Source: a virus
Strand: one strand, 5' to 3'
IMG/VR virus record: IMGVR_UViG_3300027816_004420
Span: 1-64,000 of that record
Length of the DNA stretch: 64,000 bases
The notes beneath the pieces were generated by a model. It saw only the letters and a program-made list of their open reading frames with translations, did not search any database and had not been told where the DNA came from. Shown piece by piece: positions 34,171-42,741 of this stretch. The position numbers and the translations under genes were made by a program. Each line of letters starts with the position of its first letter. Position 1 is the first letter of the stretch.

Positions 34171-35771
34171 GTGTAATAATTGTTTGTTGTTTTTCTCTCA
34201 GTCCAAATCAAGTTTCCATCATCATCAAAATGAGAACCTGAGGAAAGTTTGATTCCGTTGTTACAAACTTTTTCTATCGAGACTGTTTCGAATTTTTTAT
34301 CCTCAAAGCAAGATAAGACAACTTCATCTAATTTCAATAGAACCTTACTCCAAGATGAATCAAGTTTTTGATTGAATTTTCCTAAAGTTTGAACTCTATC
34401 CACATGTATTTTGTCTATATTTTTCAGAAAAACAATTCTATATTCAATCGTTGCTCTTTCTGTGGAATCAATTGAATTTTTTCTAAGTGAAATTATCATG
34501 GAACCCGCTTTACCAATATATCCTTTTACACAGTTGGATTGATTAAAACTTTCATGATTATATTCTTCACTAGTTTTCAATAAGACAGGAAAAAAATCAT
34601 CTAAAGGTTTTTCGATTCTGTCATAAAAATACTCAGGATAAAGTCTTATGTAAGACCCTTTACGATAATGGTCCAATTTATCAGTCCAATCCAAGTGTTC
34701 TGCTTGGAATTTATTGTAATCATTACCATCAGTCGTCCACCTTGTTTCAGTCTCACCGAATTCTTTTAAGGAAGTGTAGGTTCTTACATGGTCATTAAAT
34801 GTCCAATTGTTCATTGTGTCATTGAGAATCATTCCTTTAAAAACAGAATAAACTTTTTTCAATTCTTCGTTGGAAAGATAATTTTTGAAATTATCAGGTA
34901 TTGATATGGATTTCCCTTGAGAACTTAGAATTTCTTTGATGATATCACCATCTTGATTTAACCAATCCTCTCCGAATAATTTCTTAGCACAAGTATAAAG
35001 TTCAACATTGAGAAAATTTACTTCATGTAGATATTTTTTAAGTTTTTTTCCTTTAAAACTCCAAACTTGCATAAATGTATCAACAATTTTCTTGTCATTT
35101 TTTTTCAAGATTTTTCTGTAATCCTTACCCCACATGAAATTCACATAAATCCAAAAATTATTTGGATACTTGAAACCCTTTTTGTCCAAATAGAATTTCA
35201 TTAATTTTTCATCATTATCCAATTTATCCAAATTTAAATCTATTCTTTCGAAGAATTTATTAGCAACTTCGAAAATAACCTCAGATGAGTTGTCACAAAA
35301 ATTGGAGAGATGATTTTTGATACTTGACAGTATAGAGGAAAAAGGGTTATTAGGAAAATAATTTCTTCGTATGGATTTAGTGAATTTTTTTTTCTTTTGG
35401 TAATTGTGCAAATATCCTCTATAAAAATCGCCCGTCTTTTTGTTTACGGTTAGAAATTCAACATTTTTAGAGACTTTGAACCATGGCTTCCCAACCCCTC
35501 TGGCCTTTCCACCATAGAAAAATTTCAAGGATAATTTATCATCTTTTTCTTCAATTACAATCATACTGTAATACCTGTTTACAGCATAGATGGGGTTGGC
35601 AAAATTCTTTACGAATGTTTCCTCATCGTGAAATTTGTTTTCAATTACGAATAAAGGATGTCTCAAGTCCTCTGTTTCTCCAAAAACTATATTCCTCTCA
35701 TTCAAAGATGAGTGGTCTCTATATTTTTCAGAAATGAATTTTGTAAAATTTACTTTATAGATTTCAGTCAT
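34158..35771 (-). CDS. PcfJ-like protein
   Basis: 537 aa. The C-terminal third has the PcfJ pattern: NQSNCVKGYIGKAGSMIISL (Cys-Val-x-Gly-Tyr), then ERATIEYRI and VQTLGKFNQKLDSSW. PcfJ-like domains occur in plasmid and phage polyvalent proteins and are of unknown biochemical role, possibly acting in the recipient cell. The N-terminal two thirds are Lys/Asn-rich and unassigned. A TATATTTG box (35779-35786) ends 7 nt before the ATG, so the mRNA may be nearly leaderless. Confidence 0.6.
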   Translation of the reverse strand: MTEIYKVNFTKFISEKYRDHSSLNERNIVFGETEDLRHPLFVIENKFHDEETFVKNFANPIYAVNRYYSMIVIEEKDDKLSLKFFYGGKARGVGKPWFKVSKNVEFLTVNKKTGDFYRGYLHNYQKKKKFTKSIRRNYFPNNPFSSILSSIKNHLSNFCDNSSEVIFEVANKFFERIDLNLDKLDNDEKLMKFYLDKKGFKYPNNFWIYVNFMWGKDYRKILKKNDKKIVDTFMQVWSFKGKKLKKYLHEVNFLNVELYTCAKKLFGEDWLNQDGDIIKEILSSQGKSISIPDNFKNYLSNEELKKVYSVFKGMILNDTMNNWTFNDHVRTYTSLKEFGETETRWTTDGNDYNKFQAEHLDWTDKLDHYRKGSYIRLYPEYFYDRIEKPLDDFFPVLLKTSEEYNHESFNQSNCVKGYIGKAGSMIISLRKNSIDSTERATIEYRIVFLKNIDKIHVDRVQTLGKFNQKLDSSWSKVLLKLDEVVLSCFEDKKFETVSIEKVCNNGIKLSSGSHFDDDGNLIWTERKTTNNYYTWDF

Positions 35772-35778
35772 TAGTATA

Positions 35779-35786
35779 CAAATATA
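35779..35786 (-). promoter_or_regulatory. Promoter -7 element (TATATTTG) after terminator
   Basis: TATATTTG on the minus strand, adjoining the T-run of the terminator at 35788-35815 and 7 nt upstream of the PcfJ-like gene. No good -33 TTTG at the normal distance. Confidence 0.45.
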
Positions 35787-35787
35787 A

Positions 35788-35815
35788 TAAAAAAAGAAGG
35801 GAGAAAACTCCCTTC
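35788..35815 (-). terminator. Rho-independent terminator, minus strand
   Basis: GAAGGGAG-TTTT-CTCCCTTC followed by a run of seven or eight T. Ends the DUF932 gene. Confidence 0.9.
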
Positions 35816-35820
35816 AAAAA

Positions 35821-36576
35821 TTAACCACAATATGATTCAGCCAATTCCCAAAGACCGGTGTTGATTTTATTAATGGTTTGGAAGTTTTTCAATTCCTTCA
35901 TTGTAACCAAACGACCTCTCTTGGATTGATATTTAGTTCCACCACGGACAAATTTTTCTTGAATCACATTAAAGACTTTCCAAACAGAATTACCGCTATC
36001 AGCATCTCTCTCGGGACGAAGTAATTCTTCAACGTTTATTGAGGTAGGAACTGAACCTTTTTCCCAACGAAGGAGGGATGCCTTATTCATCATATCAATT
36101 GTTCTTTCTTCGTTGAGTTCTGTCGTTTCCATACGACCTACAGCTCTTTGGATAAGTGGGAGACGGTCAGCGAACTCATCAGTGATTTGACGAACAACCC
36201 CCATGTCAACACGCATATGTTTAACAGAAATACTGTCAGCAACTGATGTTGGAACAGTAAGACCATTTGAGCAAACCAAACGGAAAAGACCGGCGCTCAC
36301 TGAAAAGGTGCTCATGCCATTGTGTGAATTTCGAATCACTGCCTCAACCAATGAATCTCCGACTTGAGGTAATTCTCCATTTCTTAAACGTAGTTCGTGA
36401 CTCGAAAAACGACCTTGACCTATTTGTTTTGCGGAATAGAGTCTCCAACCTTCACGGTCAAAATTTTCCAAAATTTCCATGGTTGGAACGAAGGTATACT
36501 TCTCAGACATTTTAGGGTCTGCACTTGTAGAGAAAACGGCGGGAACTGTGTTACGAATAGAATCGAGTGTAATCAT
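35821..36576 (-). CDS. DUF932 family protein
   Basis: 251 aa. SEKYTFVPTMEILENFDREGW, HELRLRN, VRNSHNGMSTFSVSAGLFRL-type and VCSNGLTV segments match the DUF932 (phage/plasmid-like LGT_TIGR03299) family, widespread on mobile elements and sometimes linked to anti-restriction. Stand-alone transcription unit with its own promoter (36595-36624) and terminator (35788-35815). Confidence 0.85.
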   Translation of the reverse strand: MITLDSIRNTVPAVFSTSADPKMSEKYTFVPTMEILENFDREGWRLYSAKQIGQGRFSSHELRLRNGELPQVGDSLVEAVIRNSHNGMSTFSVSAGLFRLVCSNGLTVPTSVADSISVKHMRVDMGVVRQITDEFADRLPLIQRAVGRMETTELNEERTIDMMNKASLLRWEKGSVPTSINVEELLRPERDADSGNSVWKVFNVIQEKFVRGGTKYQSKRGRLVTMKELKNFQTINKINTGLWELAESYCG

Positions 36577-36594
36577 GTTTATTAATTTAGATTA

Positions 36595-36624
36595 CAAAGA
36601 TACAGTATTAATTTGAATTACAAA
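36595..36624 (-). promoter_or_regulatory. Bacteroidota-type promoter
   Basis: Minus strand TTTG (36621-36624), 18 nt, TATCTTTG (36595-36602), upstream of the DUF932 gene. Confidence 0.7.
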
Positions 36625-36626
36625 AA

Positions 36627-36905
36627 TTAATTTAAACAAACTAGACCAAATTTAGTCTTGAAGAAAGGTGCAAATAATTCTTTAGTTTCGATTGGTTTCT
36701 GATTAAGCTCTCTACACACGTCAATGAGTTGTTTCTGAGTTAAACTAACCTCTTTACCATTTTCGATATTATCAAAGGCTACCTCACGAATCTTTACATA
36801 AAATTCTTCTTCCTTGTCTTTTGGAATAAGATTAAATAAGTCTTTTGGATTTTCCTTGAAAAACTTGACGATGTTATTCATATATATGTCAACATCTACG
36901 CTCAT
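36627..36905 (-). CDS. Unknown protein
   Basis: 92 aa, start MSVDVDIYMNN at 36905, chosen because the frame upstream overlaps the WCT/LRR gene. Helical, with a C-terminal FFKTKFGLVCLN. No domain recognised. Confidence 0.55.
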   Translation of the reverse strand: MSVDVDIYMNNIVKFFKENPKDLFNLIPKDKEEEFYVKIREVAFDNIENGKEVSLTQKQLIDVCRELNQKPIETKELFAPFFKTKFGLVCLN

Positions 36906-36915
36906 AGTGAAATGA

Positions 36916-38238
36916 TTATTCCTCACCTTCCAAATCCCACATATTGTTACCCATGTCACTACCTTTTCTTTTGATACATTCAGGAACTTGACAATTGTCA
37001 CTTCCTTTCAGATTAATAAAGAAAAGACTCGGCATGTTACACACACATTCAGGGATAGAAGTAAGTTGTTTGTTATTAATAAGTGCTAAGAACTTCAACT
37101 TTGGTAATTCACAAATTGAATCGGGCACAGTTTCAACACAATTATCAAGTAATATCATTCTCAAGTCTTTGAATCTAGAAATCGATTCAGGAATGTTAAT
37201 AATAATATTATTTTTGTCTCTATTTTGGATTTGAAATTCAGTCAAGGTAGATGGTAAGTTATCTATCAAATCGTCTAAACCATAAAGGGCAATGAATTTT
37301 CCAATTGCACCATGAGAAAAACTATCAATAACAAGTTTTTCACCTCCAACAGTCAAACCTTTTGCAAATTCTGGTTTGAATAACGGTTTCAATTCAGACA
37401 TTCTTCCATTGAGTAGCCCAACTAAATCTTGTTGACGGTCATCCTTGTCCATAAATTGATTGGATGGGAAATGGAATTGAAATCTTTCAACAGGTAAACC
37501 TGTTTCAGAGGCTTTGTTAGGGTCATTTGGATTGAACACAACATATAATGGACCGTCCTTAATATATCTATCAAACCAAGACAATCCAGGTGCAGAAGTG
37601 CACCATCTAGTCTCTCTATTATTTCCACCGTAAAAACATGCGGCTTCTTTTCCTGATAAACCCTTGTCTTCAATCTTAATCACTCTCCAATCTTCACCGT
37701 CATACATGAGTTCAGCACCAGGGTGAACTTCGGCAGTTTTTCTTTCTGCTTTAGTTGTTGTTGCCATCGTAAGGTCGAAGTCTTTAACTTCGTCATACAA
37801 TTGGTCAGGAGTCAACTTCATTATATCCCTTTTTTCCAAAGGAATACGTTTGTAAAATCTTCCGAATTTCTTCAAATCATCTGTAACCTTATACAGGTCT
37901 TCCAAGAATGTTTCCTTTACTTGAGCAAGTTCTCTTTCATAACCCGTATCACCAGGTTGTCTTTCAGTCTTAACGTTCAAGAAACTTTTGATGAGCCAGT
38001 TAACATACTTACCTGCCTTTATTTTTTCAAGTTCTTTGGAGTCTGCACTCTCAGGGTCAACGTTATTTAATTTAGTGGTAGGGTCTGCCTGCACCAATTT
38101 TAAAAATTCAGCCACGGTCATCTTGGGCTTTTGTTTTTTTCCCTTCTTGTCTTCAGTAGGTTTTGTTAAAGCATTTCTCAAAATCTCAAATCTTGATTGC
38201 TCCAACAAAATATCTTTAAGTAATGATGTAAATTTCAT
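36916..38238 (-). CDS. WCT-motif protein with leucine-rich repeats
   Basis: 440 aa. Starts MKFTSLLKDILLEQ; after a helical region comes GAELMYDGEDWRVIKIED and ACFYGGNNRETRWCTSA (about 200-216), F-D-R-Y and GPLYVVFNP, the same ordered motif as in the protein at 20276-22036. The C-terminal part (about 345-425) has several leucine-rich repeats (FKDLRMILLDN, LPKLKFLALINN, MPSLFFINLKG), a protein-binding fold rare in phages. Role unknown. TATTTAT lies 17 nt upstream. Confidence 0.6.
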   Translation of the reverse strand: MKFTSLLKDILLEQSRFEILRNALTKPTEDKKGKKQKPKMTVAEFLKLVQADPTTKLNNVDPESADSKELEKIKAGKYVNWLIKSFLNVKTERQPGDTGYERELAQVKETFLEDLYKVTDDLKKFGRFYKRIPLEKRDIMKLTPDQLYDEVKDFDLTMATTTKAERKTAEVHPGAELMYDGEDWRVIKIEDKGLSGKEAACFYGGNNRETRWCTSAPGLSWFDRYIKDGPLYVVFNPNDPNKASETGLPVERFQFHFPSNQFMDKDDRQQDLVGLLNGRMSELKPLFKPEFAKGLTVGGEKLVIDSFSHGAIGKFIALYGLDDLIDNLPSTLTEFQIQNRDKNNIIINIPESISRFKDLRMILLDNCVETVPDSICELPKLKFLALINNKQLTSIPECVCNMPSLFFINLKGSDNCQVPECIKRKGSDMGNNMWDLEGEE

Positions 38239-38255
38239 CTACCACGAATTTATTA

Positions 38256-38262
38256 ATAAATA
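38256..38262 (-). promoter_or_regulatory. TATTTAT upstream motif
   Basis: TATTTAT on the minus strand 17 nt before the start at 38238. Confidence 0.4.
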
Positions 38263-38282
38263 TATTGATTACACAAAAATAA

Positions 38283-39122
38283 CTAATAATTCAATATCAA
38301 GAGCTCTTCACCCATATTTTGTTTCGTCCCTTTTTTCGCAGCAGCTGCTTTAGCAAACTTCTTCTTTTCCCATCTGAATCTATCTGTTGAATACCATTGA
38401 CTTAAAAGGTCAAAATCGTAGTAAGATAAACTAAACTTACTTTGGACTGAATTCAACACATTTGCCAATCTTTCGTGGTCTGCTCTGTCGAAATCATGGT
38501 TGGAATAGTAATTTTCAGTTTTCCAATATGGTGGGTCCAAGTAAATATAAGTTGACGGGGAGTCGTATTTCTCTATAACCTTTTGGAAATCCATATTTTC
38601 AACATGAGTAATCTTATTAAAGTGTTCGACCCATTTTGGATTAGATAGTTTGTCTCTGAAAGACAAATATTTTGAACGATACTTTCCCTTCAAATCTATA
38701 AAGTTAGAAGTTTCAGGTTTACTTCCACTGAACACTTGAGTGACAATGTAAACGTATTTTGCAGCAACTTCGTAGTCAGGGTAATTTATAGTAAATCCCG
38801 ATGAAAATAATTCAGTTTGATACTCTCTGAATCTATCCTTGTAACTTATGTCTGTAACTAATTTACCAAACTCTTGAACCGGTATGGTGTCCAAAACTCT
38901 TTGGAGTTCAGCAGGATTCTGAACACATTGAAATAGATTGTAGTTTAGTGGGTTGAAGTCATTGTAGACCACTCGTTTGAGGTTTGTGAATTTTTCTAAA
39001 TTCATGTTGAAATAACACCAAAACATTCCCCCGAATGTTTCGACATATGTTTCCATATCCTCAGGATAGTATTCGACTATCCATTTTCCAATTTTTGATT
39101 TTCCTCCGATATAACTTAACAT
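38283..39122 (-). CDS. dam: Dam-like DNA adenine methyltransferase (D12 class)
   Basis: 279 aa. MLSYIGGKSKIGKWIVEY and ETFGGMFW correspond to motif I (F-x-G-G) and YIYLDPPYW (DPPY 196-199) to motif IV, in the order of D12-class methylases such as T4 Dam. It would methylate adenine N6 in a short site, often GATC. The C-terminal region EKKKFAKAAAAKKGTKQN is basic. It is the third of four DNA methyltransferases in the window. Confidence 0.85.
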   Translation of the reverse strand: MLSYIGGKSKIGKWIVEYYPEDMETYVETFGGMFWCYFNMNLEKFTNLKRVVYNDFNPLNYNLFQCVQNPAELQRVLDTIPVQEFGKLVTDISYKDRFREYQTELFSSGFTINYPDYEVAAKYVYIVTQVFSGSKPETSNFIDLKGKYRSKYLSFRDKLSNPKWVEHFNKITHVENMDFQKVIEKYDSPSTYIYLDPPYWKTENYYSNHDFDRADHERLANVLNSVQSKFSLSYYDFDLLSQWYSTDRFRWEKKKFAKAAAAKKGTKQNMGEELLILNY

Positions 39123-39158
39123 ATAAGAAATATAATAAAAAAAATCAAAAAAGCAAAT

Positions 39159-39335
39159 TTAGTTATAACAATTTTTGTAAGGTCTACATGAAGCTTTCTG
39201 AGTAAATCCCATATCTGAGCATGATGTAGATTTACAATATGATTTACTATATTTCCTTGGTTTCTTAAATTTCTTTTGTTCTTTCTCGTCCAAATATTGG
39301 TAAAGAACTCTTTTAATAATTTGTTCCAAAATCAT
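39159..39335 (-). CDS. Small Cys-rich basic protein
   Basis: 58 aa: a charged helix (EQIIKRVLYQYLDEKEQKKF) followed by SYCKSTSCSDMGFTQKASCR and PYKNCYN. The MGF(T/S)QKASC segment recurs in small proteins of T4-like and marine myoviruses, where it is uncharacterised. Four to five Cys could bind a metal. Divergent from the 46-residue gene, with 10 nt between starts. Confidence 0.6.
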   Translation of the reverse strand: MILEQIIKRVLYQYLDEKEQKKFKKPRKYSKSYCKSTSCSDMGFTQKASCRPYKNCYN

Positions 39336-39345
39336 AATTATAAAT

Positions 39346-39486
39346 ATGGCATGTAGTAGTTGTAAATCAAATCGTCCAATAAATAGAGTTAAATGGGGCG
39401 TGTTAATTTTAGGAAGTTATATTGTTTTCTCATCTGTTTACGGAACAATCGAAATATTCAAAATTATAATAGAATTTTTTAAATAG
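39346..39486 (+). CDS. 46-residue membrane protein with CxxC
   Basis: MACSSCKSNRPINRVKWG followed by one membrane helix (VLILGSYIVFSSVYGTIEIF) and a short tail. The ATG lies 10 nt from a divergent gene start; its 3' end overlaps the dnaJ stop by 8 nt. Function unknown. Confidence 0.5.
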   Translation: MACSSCKSNRPINRVKWGVLILGSYIVFSSVYGTIEIFKIIIEFFK

Positions 39487-40399
39487 GTCTCTCGAATTTC
39501 AAATTGAGTTTAACATAAAAATCACCACCTTTATATCCTTTTCCTCTTAATCTTAAAGGTTTAGATGTGTCTATTATTTTTGGTGCTTGTAAATTTAAAT
39601 CACCATCTGGATGTGGAATTAAAAATTTATCATTTTGTATTTGTTCCAAATTCAGTGTCAAATTATAAACCAAATCTGAATTAATCTTTTCAAACCCATC
39701 TTTCGGGACCATTTCCACTTGAATTACCAAATCCCCCATACCTCCGTTTTTGAAATCACCCAAGTTTGGTAGTTTGAGAAACTGTCCACTATCAATACCT
39801 TGTGGGACTTTGACCCTAATGCTATGAATGGTCTGACTTGTTCCTTTTCCACCACACAAATAACACCTTTCAACTAAAATGGTTCCTTGACCATTGCAGT
39901 TCCCGCAAATTGTCCTTATTTGTTGAACCATGAATCCTGTCCCAAATGTTTTGATAAAGAAACCTTGACCACCGCAAGACCCACAGGTTTGATGCTGGCC
40001 CCCGTTACCTTGACAAGAATTACACGGAATATCTCTACTATATTGAATTTCCTTTTCCCCACCCAAATAGGATTCAATTGGTGAAACTTGAAGTCTCACA
40101 ACTTTGTCTGGTGCATGCCTCGGTCTTTGTCCTTGGAAATGAGGATTGCGACCAAACATGTTATCAAAGAAACTCTCAAAATTGGTTCCTTGATATGGGT
40201 TGGACTTTTGATTATTATACTGAGCTCTTTTTTCTCTGTCTCCCAAAACTTCGTAAGCTTCGTTTATCTCTTTAAATTTTTCAGCACCATCGGGATTGAT
40301 GTCAGGATGAAATCTTTTTGAGAGGTTTCTGTAACTCTTTTTGATTTCATCTTCTGAGGCATTCTCTTCAACTTCTAGAATTTTGTAGTAATTTTTCAT
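39479..40399 (-). CDS. dnaJ: DnaJ-type co-chaperone
   Basis: 306 aa. J domain 1-65 with HPD (31-33), Gly/Phe-rich linker (about 68-95), substrate-binding domain I split by four zinc motifs (CNSCQGNG, CGSCGGQG, CGNCNGQG, CYLCGGKG), and a shortened C-terminal domain. It should stimulate host DnaK ATPase through HPD. Cellular DnaJ is about 375 aa; the missing part is the C-terminal dimerisation region. Divergent from 40402 with two bases between the starts. Confidence 0.9.
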   Translation of the reverse strand: MKNYYKILEVEENASEDEIKKSYRNLSKRFHPDINPDGAEKFKEINEAYEVLGDREKRAQYNNQKSNPYQGTNFESFFDNMFGRNPHFQGQRPRHAPDKVVRLQVSPIESYLGGEKEIQYSRDIPCNSCQGNGGQHQTCGSCGGQGFFIKTFGTGFMVQQIRTICGNCNGQGTILVERCYLCGGKGTSQTIHSIRVKVPQGIDSGQFLKLPNLGDFKNGGMGDLVIQVEMVPKDGFEKINSDLVYNLTLNLEQIQNDKFLIPHPDGDLNLQAPKIIDTSKPLRLRGKGYKGGDFYVKLNLKFERPI

Positions 40400-40401
40400 A
40401 T

Positions 40402-41046
40402 ATGGCTAATTACCTCGTGGTATTATTCAAGGATAAAAAAAAGAAAAGAATAATAAATAAGTTTATCACCCCTTCCAAGGCTAAGGATTTTTTCAACAAA
40501 AAAATGAAAGAATCCAGTGACGTAATTTTTGATGTAAAATATGAATCAGGAAAGGAAGTCGACTATGAAATGGGTATAATACATATGAGTTCAAAACAAG
40601 AAGTGCCAATCTATCTAACCGACGATTTGGGTAGAAATTTGAGAGTAAAACTTGATGAACCTGGTATGACATTGATTTTAATATCTCCATACAAAAAGGA
40701 GGAAAAGGTTTTCGACATTCAAACGAAAAAGAAGATAGAAGTCCAAAGGTTGATAAAAACTTATTTGAAGGGCGAAGGTGTAAAAATGATATCAATGTTG
40801 AATAATAAGGTTATCATTCAAGATGAGGAAAAAGTCTTTTTGTTCACTTTGAAAAATGAATCAGAAGCATCACGTTTTATTGATTGTCTATCAAATTACT
40901 TTTGGAAAATCAAAAGGGGTGATTGTCTGTTTGTTAAGGACTTTTCTAAACCACAGAAAAAATACTTATATCAATTGTTGGAAAATAAAGGATTTGATAA
41001 GTCCATCTTATACAGAAGATTTACTTCTCTTCCTCATCAAGAATAA
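40402..41046 (+). CDS. Unknown protein
   Basis: 214 aa, Lys-rich N-terminus (MANYLVVLFKDKKKKRIINK) and acidic middle. No family recognised. Single plus-strand gene between dnaJ (divergent) and a minus-strand cluster whose last gene overlaps its end by 26 nt. Confidence 0.6.
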   Translation: MANYLVVLFKDKKKKRIINKFITPSKAKDFFNKKMKESSDVIFDVKYESGKEVDYEMGIIHMSSKQEVPIYLTDDLGRNLRVKLDEPGMTLILISPYKKEEKVFDIQTKKKIEVQRLIKTYLKGEGVKMISMLNNKVIIQDEEKVFLFTLKNESEASRFIDCLSNYFWKIKRGDCLFVKDFSKPQKKYLYQLLENKGFDKSILYRRFTSLPHQE

Positions 41047-41251
41047 AGTGAAATTCAGTTCCTGAGATGTCTATTGAAAATTGTTTGTGATGTCTTTCAA
41101 TCTCTCTGAAATGATTAATGACTTTGGTATATTCTTCCTTTTTCAGCTCGAATATCATTGTTGCTTTTCCGACAAAAACGTTTTGACAAGCGTCGGCAAT
41201 CAAAGCTAACTTTTCTAATTCCCCAAAATCAGTATTTTTATTTTCTGCCAT
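41021..41251 (-). CDS. Unknown small protein
   Basis: 76 aa, acidic end (FHFILDEEEK). No recognised domain. Overlaps the upstream gene by 37 nt in another frame and the convergent gene by 26 nt. Confidence 0.55.
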   Translation of the reverse strand: MAENKNTDFGELEKLALIADACQNVFVGKATMIFELKKEEYTKVINHFREIERHHKQFSIDISGTEFHFILDEEEK

Positions 41252-41403
41252 AAGGTTAGTTTTTTTGGTTTGGGAAATATGTCTTCTTTATTCAACTTTT
41301 TTATTTGACGTATGAAGCTTTCTTTTTCCCTTTCCAATTCTTTTTTATCCTTCGCTTTCTCGCTGTTCAGCCATTGTAATATCTTCTCCTGTCTCTGACT
41401 CAT
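41215..41403 (-). CDS. Unknown small charged protein
   Basis: 62 aa, mostly one charged helix (EKAKDKKELEREKESFIRQI), ending hydrophobic (LWQKIKILILGN). It overlaps both neighbours (59 and 37 nt), so its reality rests on the regular packing of this cluster. Confidence 0.45.
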   Translation of the reverse strand: MSQRQEKILQWLNSEKAKDKKELEREKESFIRQIKKLNKEDIFPKPKKLTLWQKIKILILGN

Positions 41404-41794
41404 CGTTAATTTCTAATTCAGTTTGTTCTAATTCGAAATCGAAATATAATGTTTTAAGTTTATCTAAATCAGTCTTTTCGAAAGTTTCTTTCAACTGTTC
41501 TATTGTATGTTTGAAAAGTTTTTCTTTGATTTCTTTTTCTTTATTCAATTTAATTATTTTTGAAATCTTAGACAAGGTAGAAGAGGTGTTGGCCTCATCC
41601 AAGGGTGTAACGAACGAAATCCCTTTTTTATTGGAATCCTCTGTTTCGAAAGAAACTACTTGTCCTTCCTCAACCATACTCTTTGGAATTACCCATTTAG
41701 AAGGAAACTCTATGTCGAAACTCAAATAGGTTTTGAGCTTCCTGATTGAACGTATGTATTCAATGAACGGGGCTATTTCTTTGTAAAAACTCAT
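41345..41794 (-). CDS. Conserved unknown phage protein
   Basis: 149 aa: MSFYKEIAPFIEYIRSIRKL, then a beta-rich segment FDIEFPSKWVIPKSMVEEG, a Ser/Thr-rich stretch and coiled coil. The N-terminal pattern is familiar from large myoviruses but uncharacterised. ATGA overlap with the upstream membrane gene. Confidence 0.6.
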   Translation of the reverse strand: MSFYKEIAPFIEYIRSIRKLKTYLSFDIEFPSKWVIPKSMVEEGQVVSFETEDSNKKGISFVTPLDEANTSSTLSKISKIIKLNKEKEIKEKLFKHTIEQLKETFEKTDLDKLKTLYFDFELEQTELEINDESETGEDITMAEQRESEG

Positions 41795-41979
41795 TTCGTA
41801 ATAAGATATGTTATTATGTAACTCAACGATAAACCTAAGAAGATAAGTTCCCTGTTACTATAAACCATTGGTTTTGGTTCTTTTTGTAACAGGGCGCTTA
41901 AAAATTTTGTGACATTTTTTAATGTTACTAATATTGTGAAAACAAATATAAAAATATATATCGTTTCAATATTATGCAT
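41791..41979 (-). CDS. Small membrane protein
   Basis: 62 aa from MHNIETIYIF at 41979 (start nested in the end of the H1-like gene). Two hydrophobic segments (IYIFIFVFTILVTL and ELIFLGLSLSYIITYLI). No family assigned. Confidence 0.5.
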   Translation of the reverse strand: MHNIETIYIFIFVFTILVTLKNVTKFLSALLQKEPKPMVYSNRELIFLGLSLSYIITYLITK

Positions 41980-42154
41980 TATCCTCTGTCTTTTTGTGTT
42001 CAAGAATTTCACCTCTGAGTTTCTGTAAAAGAGCTTTCAATTCTTGTGCAGATTTTCTTGCTCTTGTTCCCGCACTCTTATTTCCTTTGAAAAACTTTGT
42101 TGTGTCAACTGAAAGTAGTTCGGTCAATTCTTTGATTTTTTCTAATGTTTCCAT
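41972..42154 (-). CDS. Histone H1-like (Hc1-type) DNA-binding protein
   Basis: 60 aa: METLEKIKELTELLSVDTTK then KFFKGNKSAGTRARKSAQEL and KALLQKLRGEILEHKK. This is the pattern of the short histone H1-like nucleoid proteins of Bacteroidota (KFxxGNKAAGTRxRKxxQxLK). They coat and compact DNA. A phage copy could organise phage DNA or displace host nucleoid proteins. It also supports the host assignment. Followed immediately by the small membrane gene. Confidence 0.75.
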   Translation of the reverse strand: METLEKIKELTELLSVDTTKFFKGNKSAGTRARKSAQELKALLQKLRGEILEHKKTEDNA

Positions 42155-42234
42155 TTTTCTATGGTTATAGTTGTTTATTAATAGTTATAATATTAACTTT
42201 TTTACGTCTGGTGTAAATAGAATCAAGATTTTTT

Positions 42235-42702
42235 TCAAATCATATTTTTTTCCATTAACTTATATAGCTCGGTCAGTATGTCCAAGTCAGACTTACTAAA
42301 ATCTTTTTCGACATCAAAAACATCATTGAGGAATTTGGGTATTGACATTTTTACGTTATCTTGTTGTTGATTATAAAAACTGTCTGAAAAAAATTCTTTG
42401 AAATACTCTTTGTGGTCCCCTTCTCTGTTTATTTTAATATTTTCCGCTAGAAAATTCTCTAATAATTTATTCCAACACCACTCGAAATGTTTTTCTTTAT
42501 CTTCTTGCGAAAGGTAAATCTTAGTTTCACCCTCGGTGTCTCCCATATAAGTGTTGATAATAATATGGTTTAAACTTTTGAATAGGTCACCATATAGCTC
42601 AATCTTTTCATAACTCATGTTATGAGTATTGAACCAAATCAAAACTTCATCTTTAGGTATTGTCTTGGACATCCAATTAAAAAAATTCTCCATAGAGTTC
42701 AT
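42235..42702 (-). CDS. Unknown protein
   Basis: 155 aa (start 42702 or the second Met at 42693). Helical with Trp residues, no motif recognised. A weak inverted repeat CTCCATAGA/TCTATGGAG overlaps its start region. Confidence 0.55.
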   Translation of the reverse strand: MNSMENFFNWMSKTIPKDEVLIWFNTHNMSYEKIELYGDLFKSLNHIIINTYMGDTEGETKIYLSQEDKEKHFEWCWNKLLENFLAENIKINREGDHKEYFKEFFSDSFYNQQQDNVKMSIPKFLNDVFDVEKDFSKSDLDILTELYKLMEKNMI

Positions 42703-42741
42703 CTATGGAGAATATAATAAATTAAATTTCAATGTGAATTT

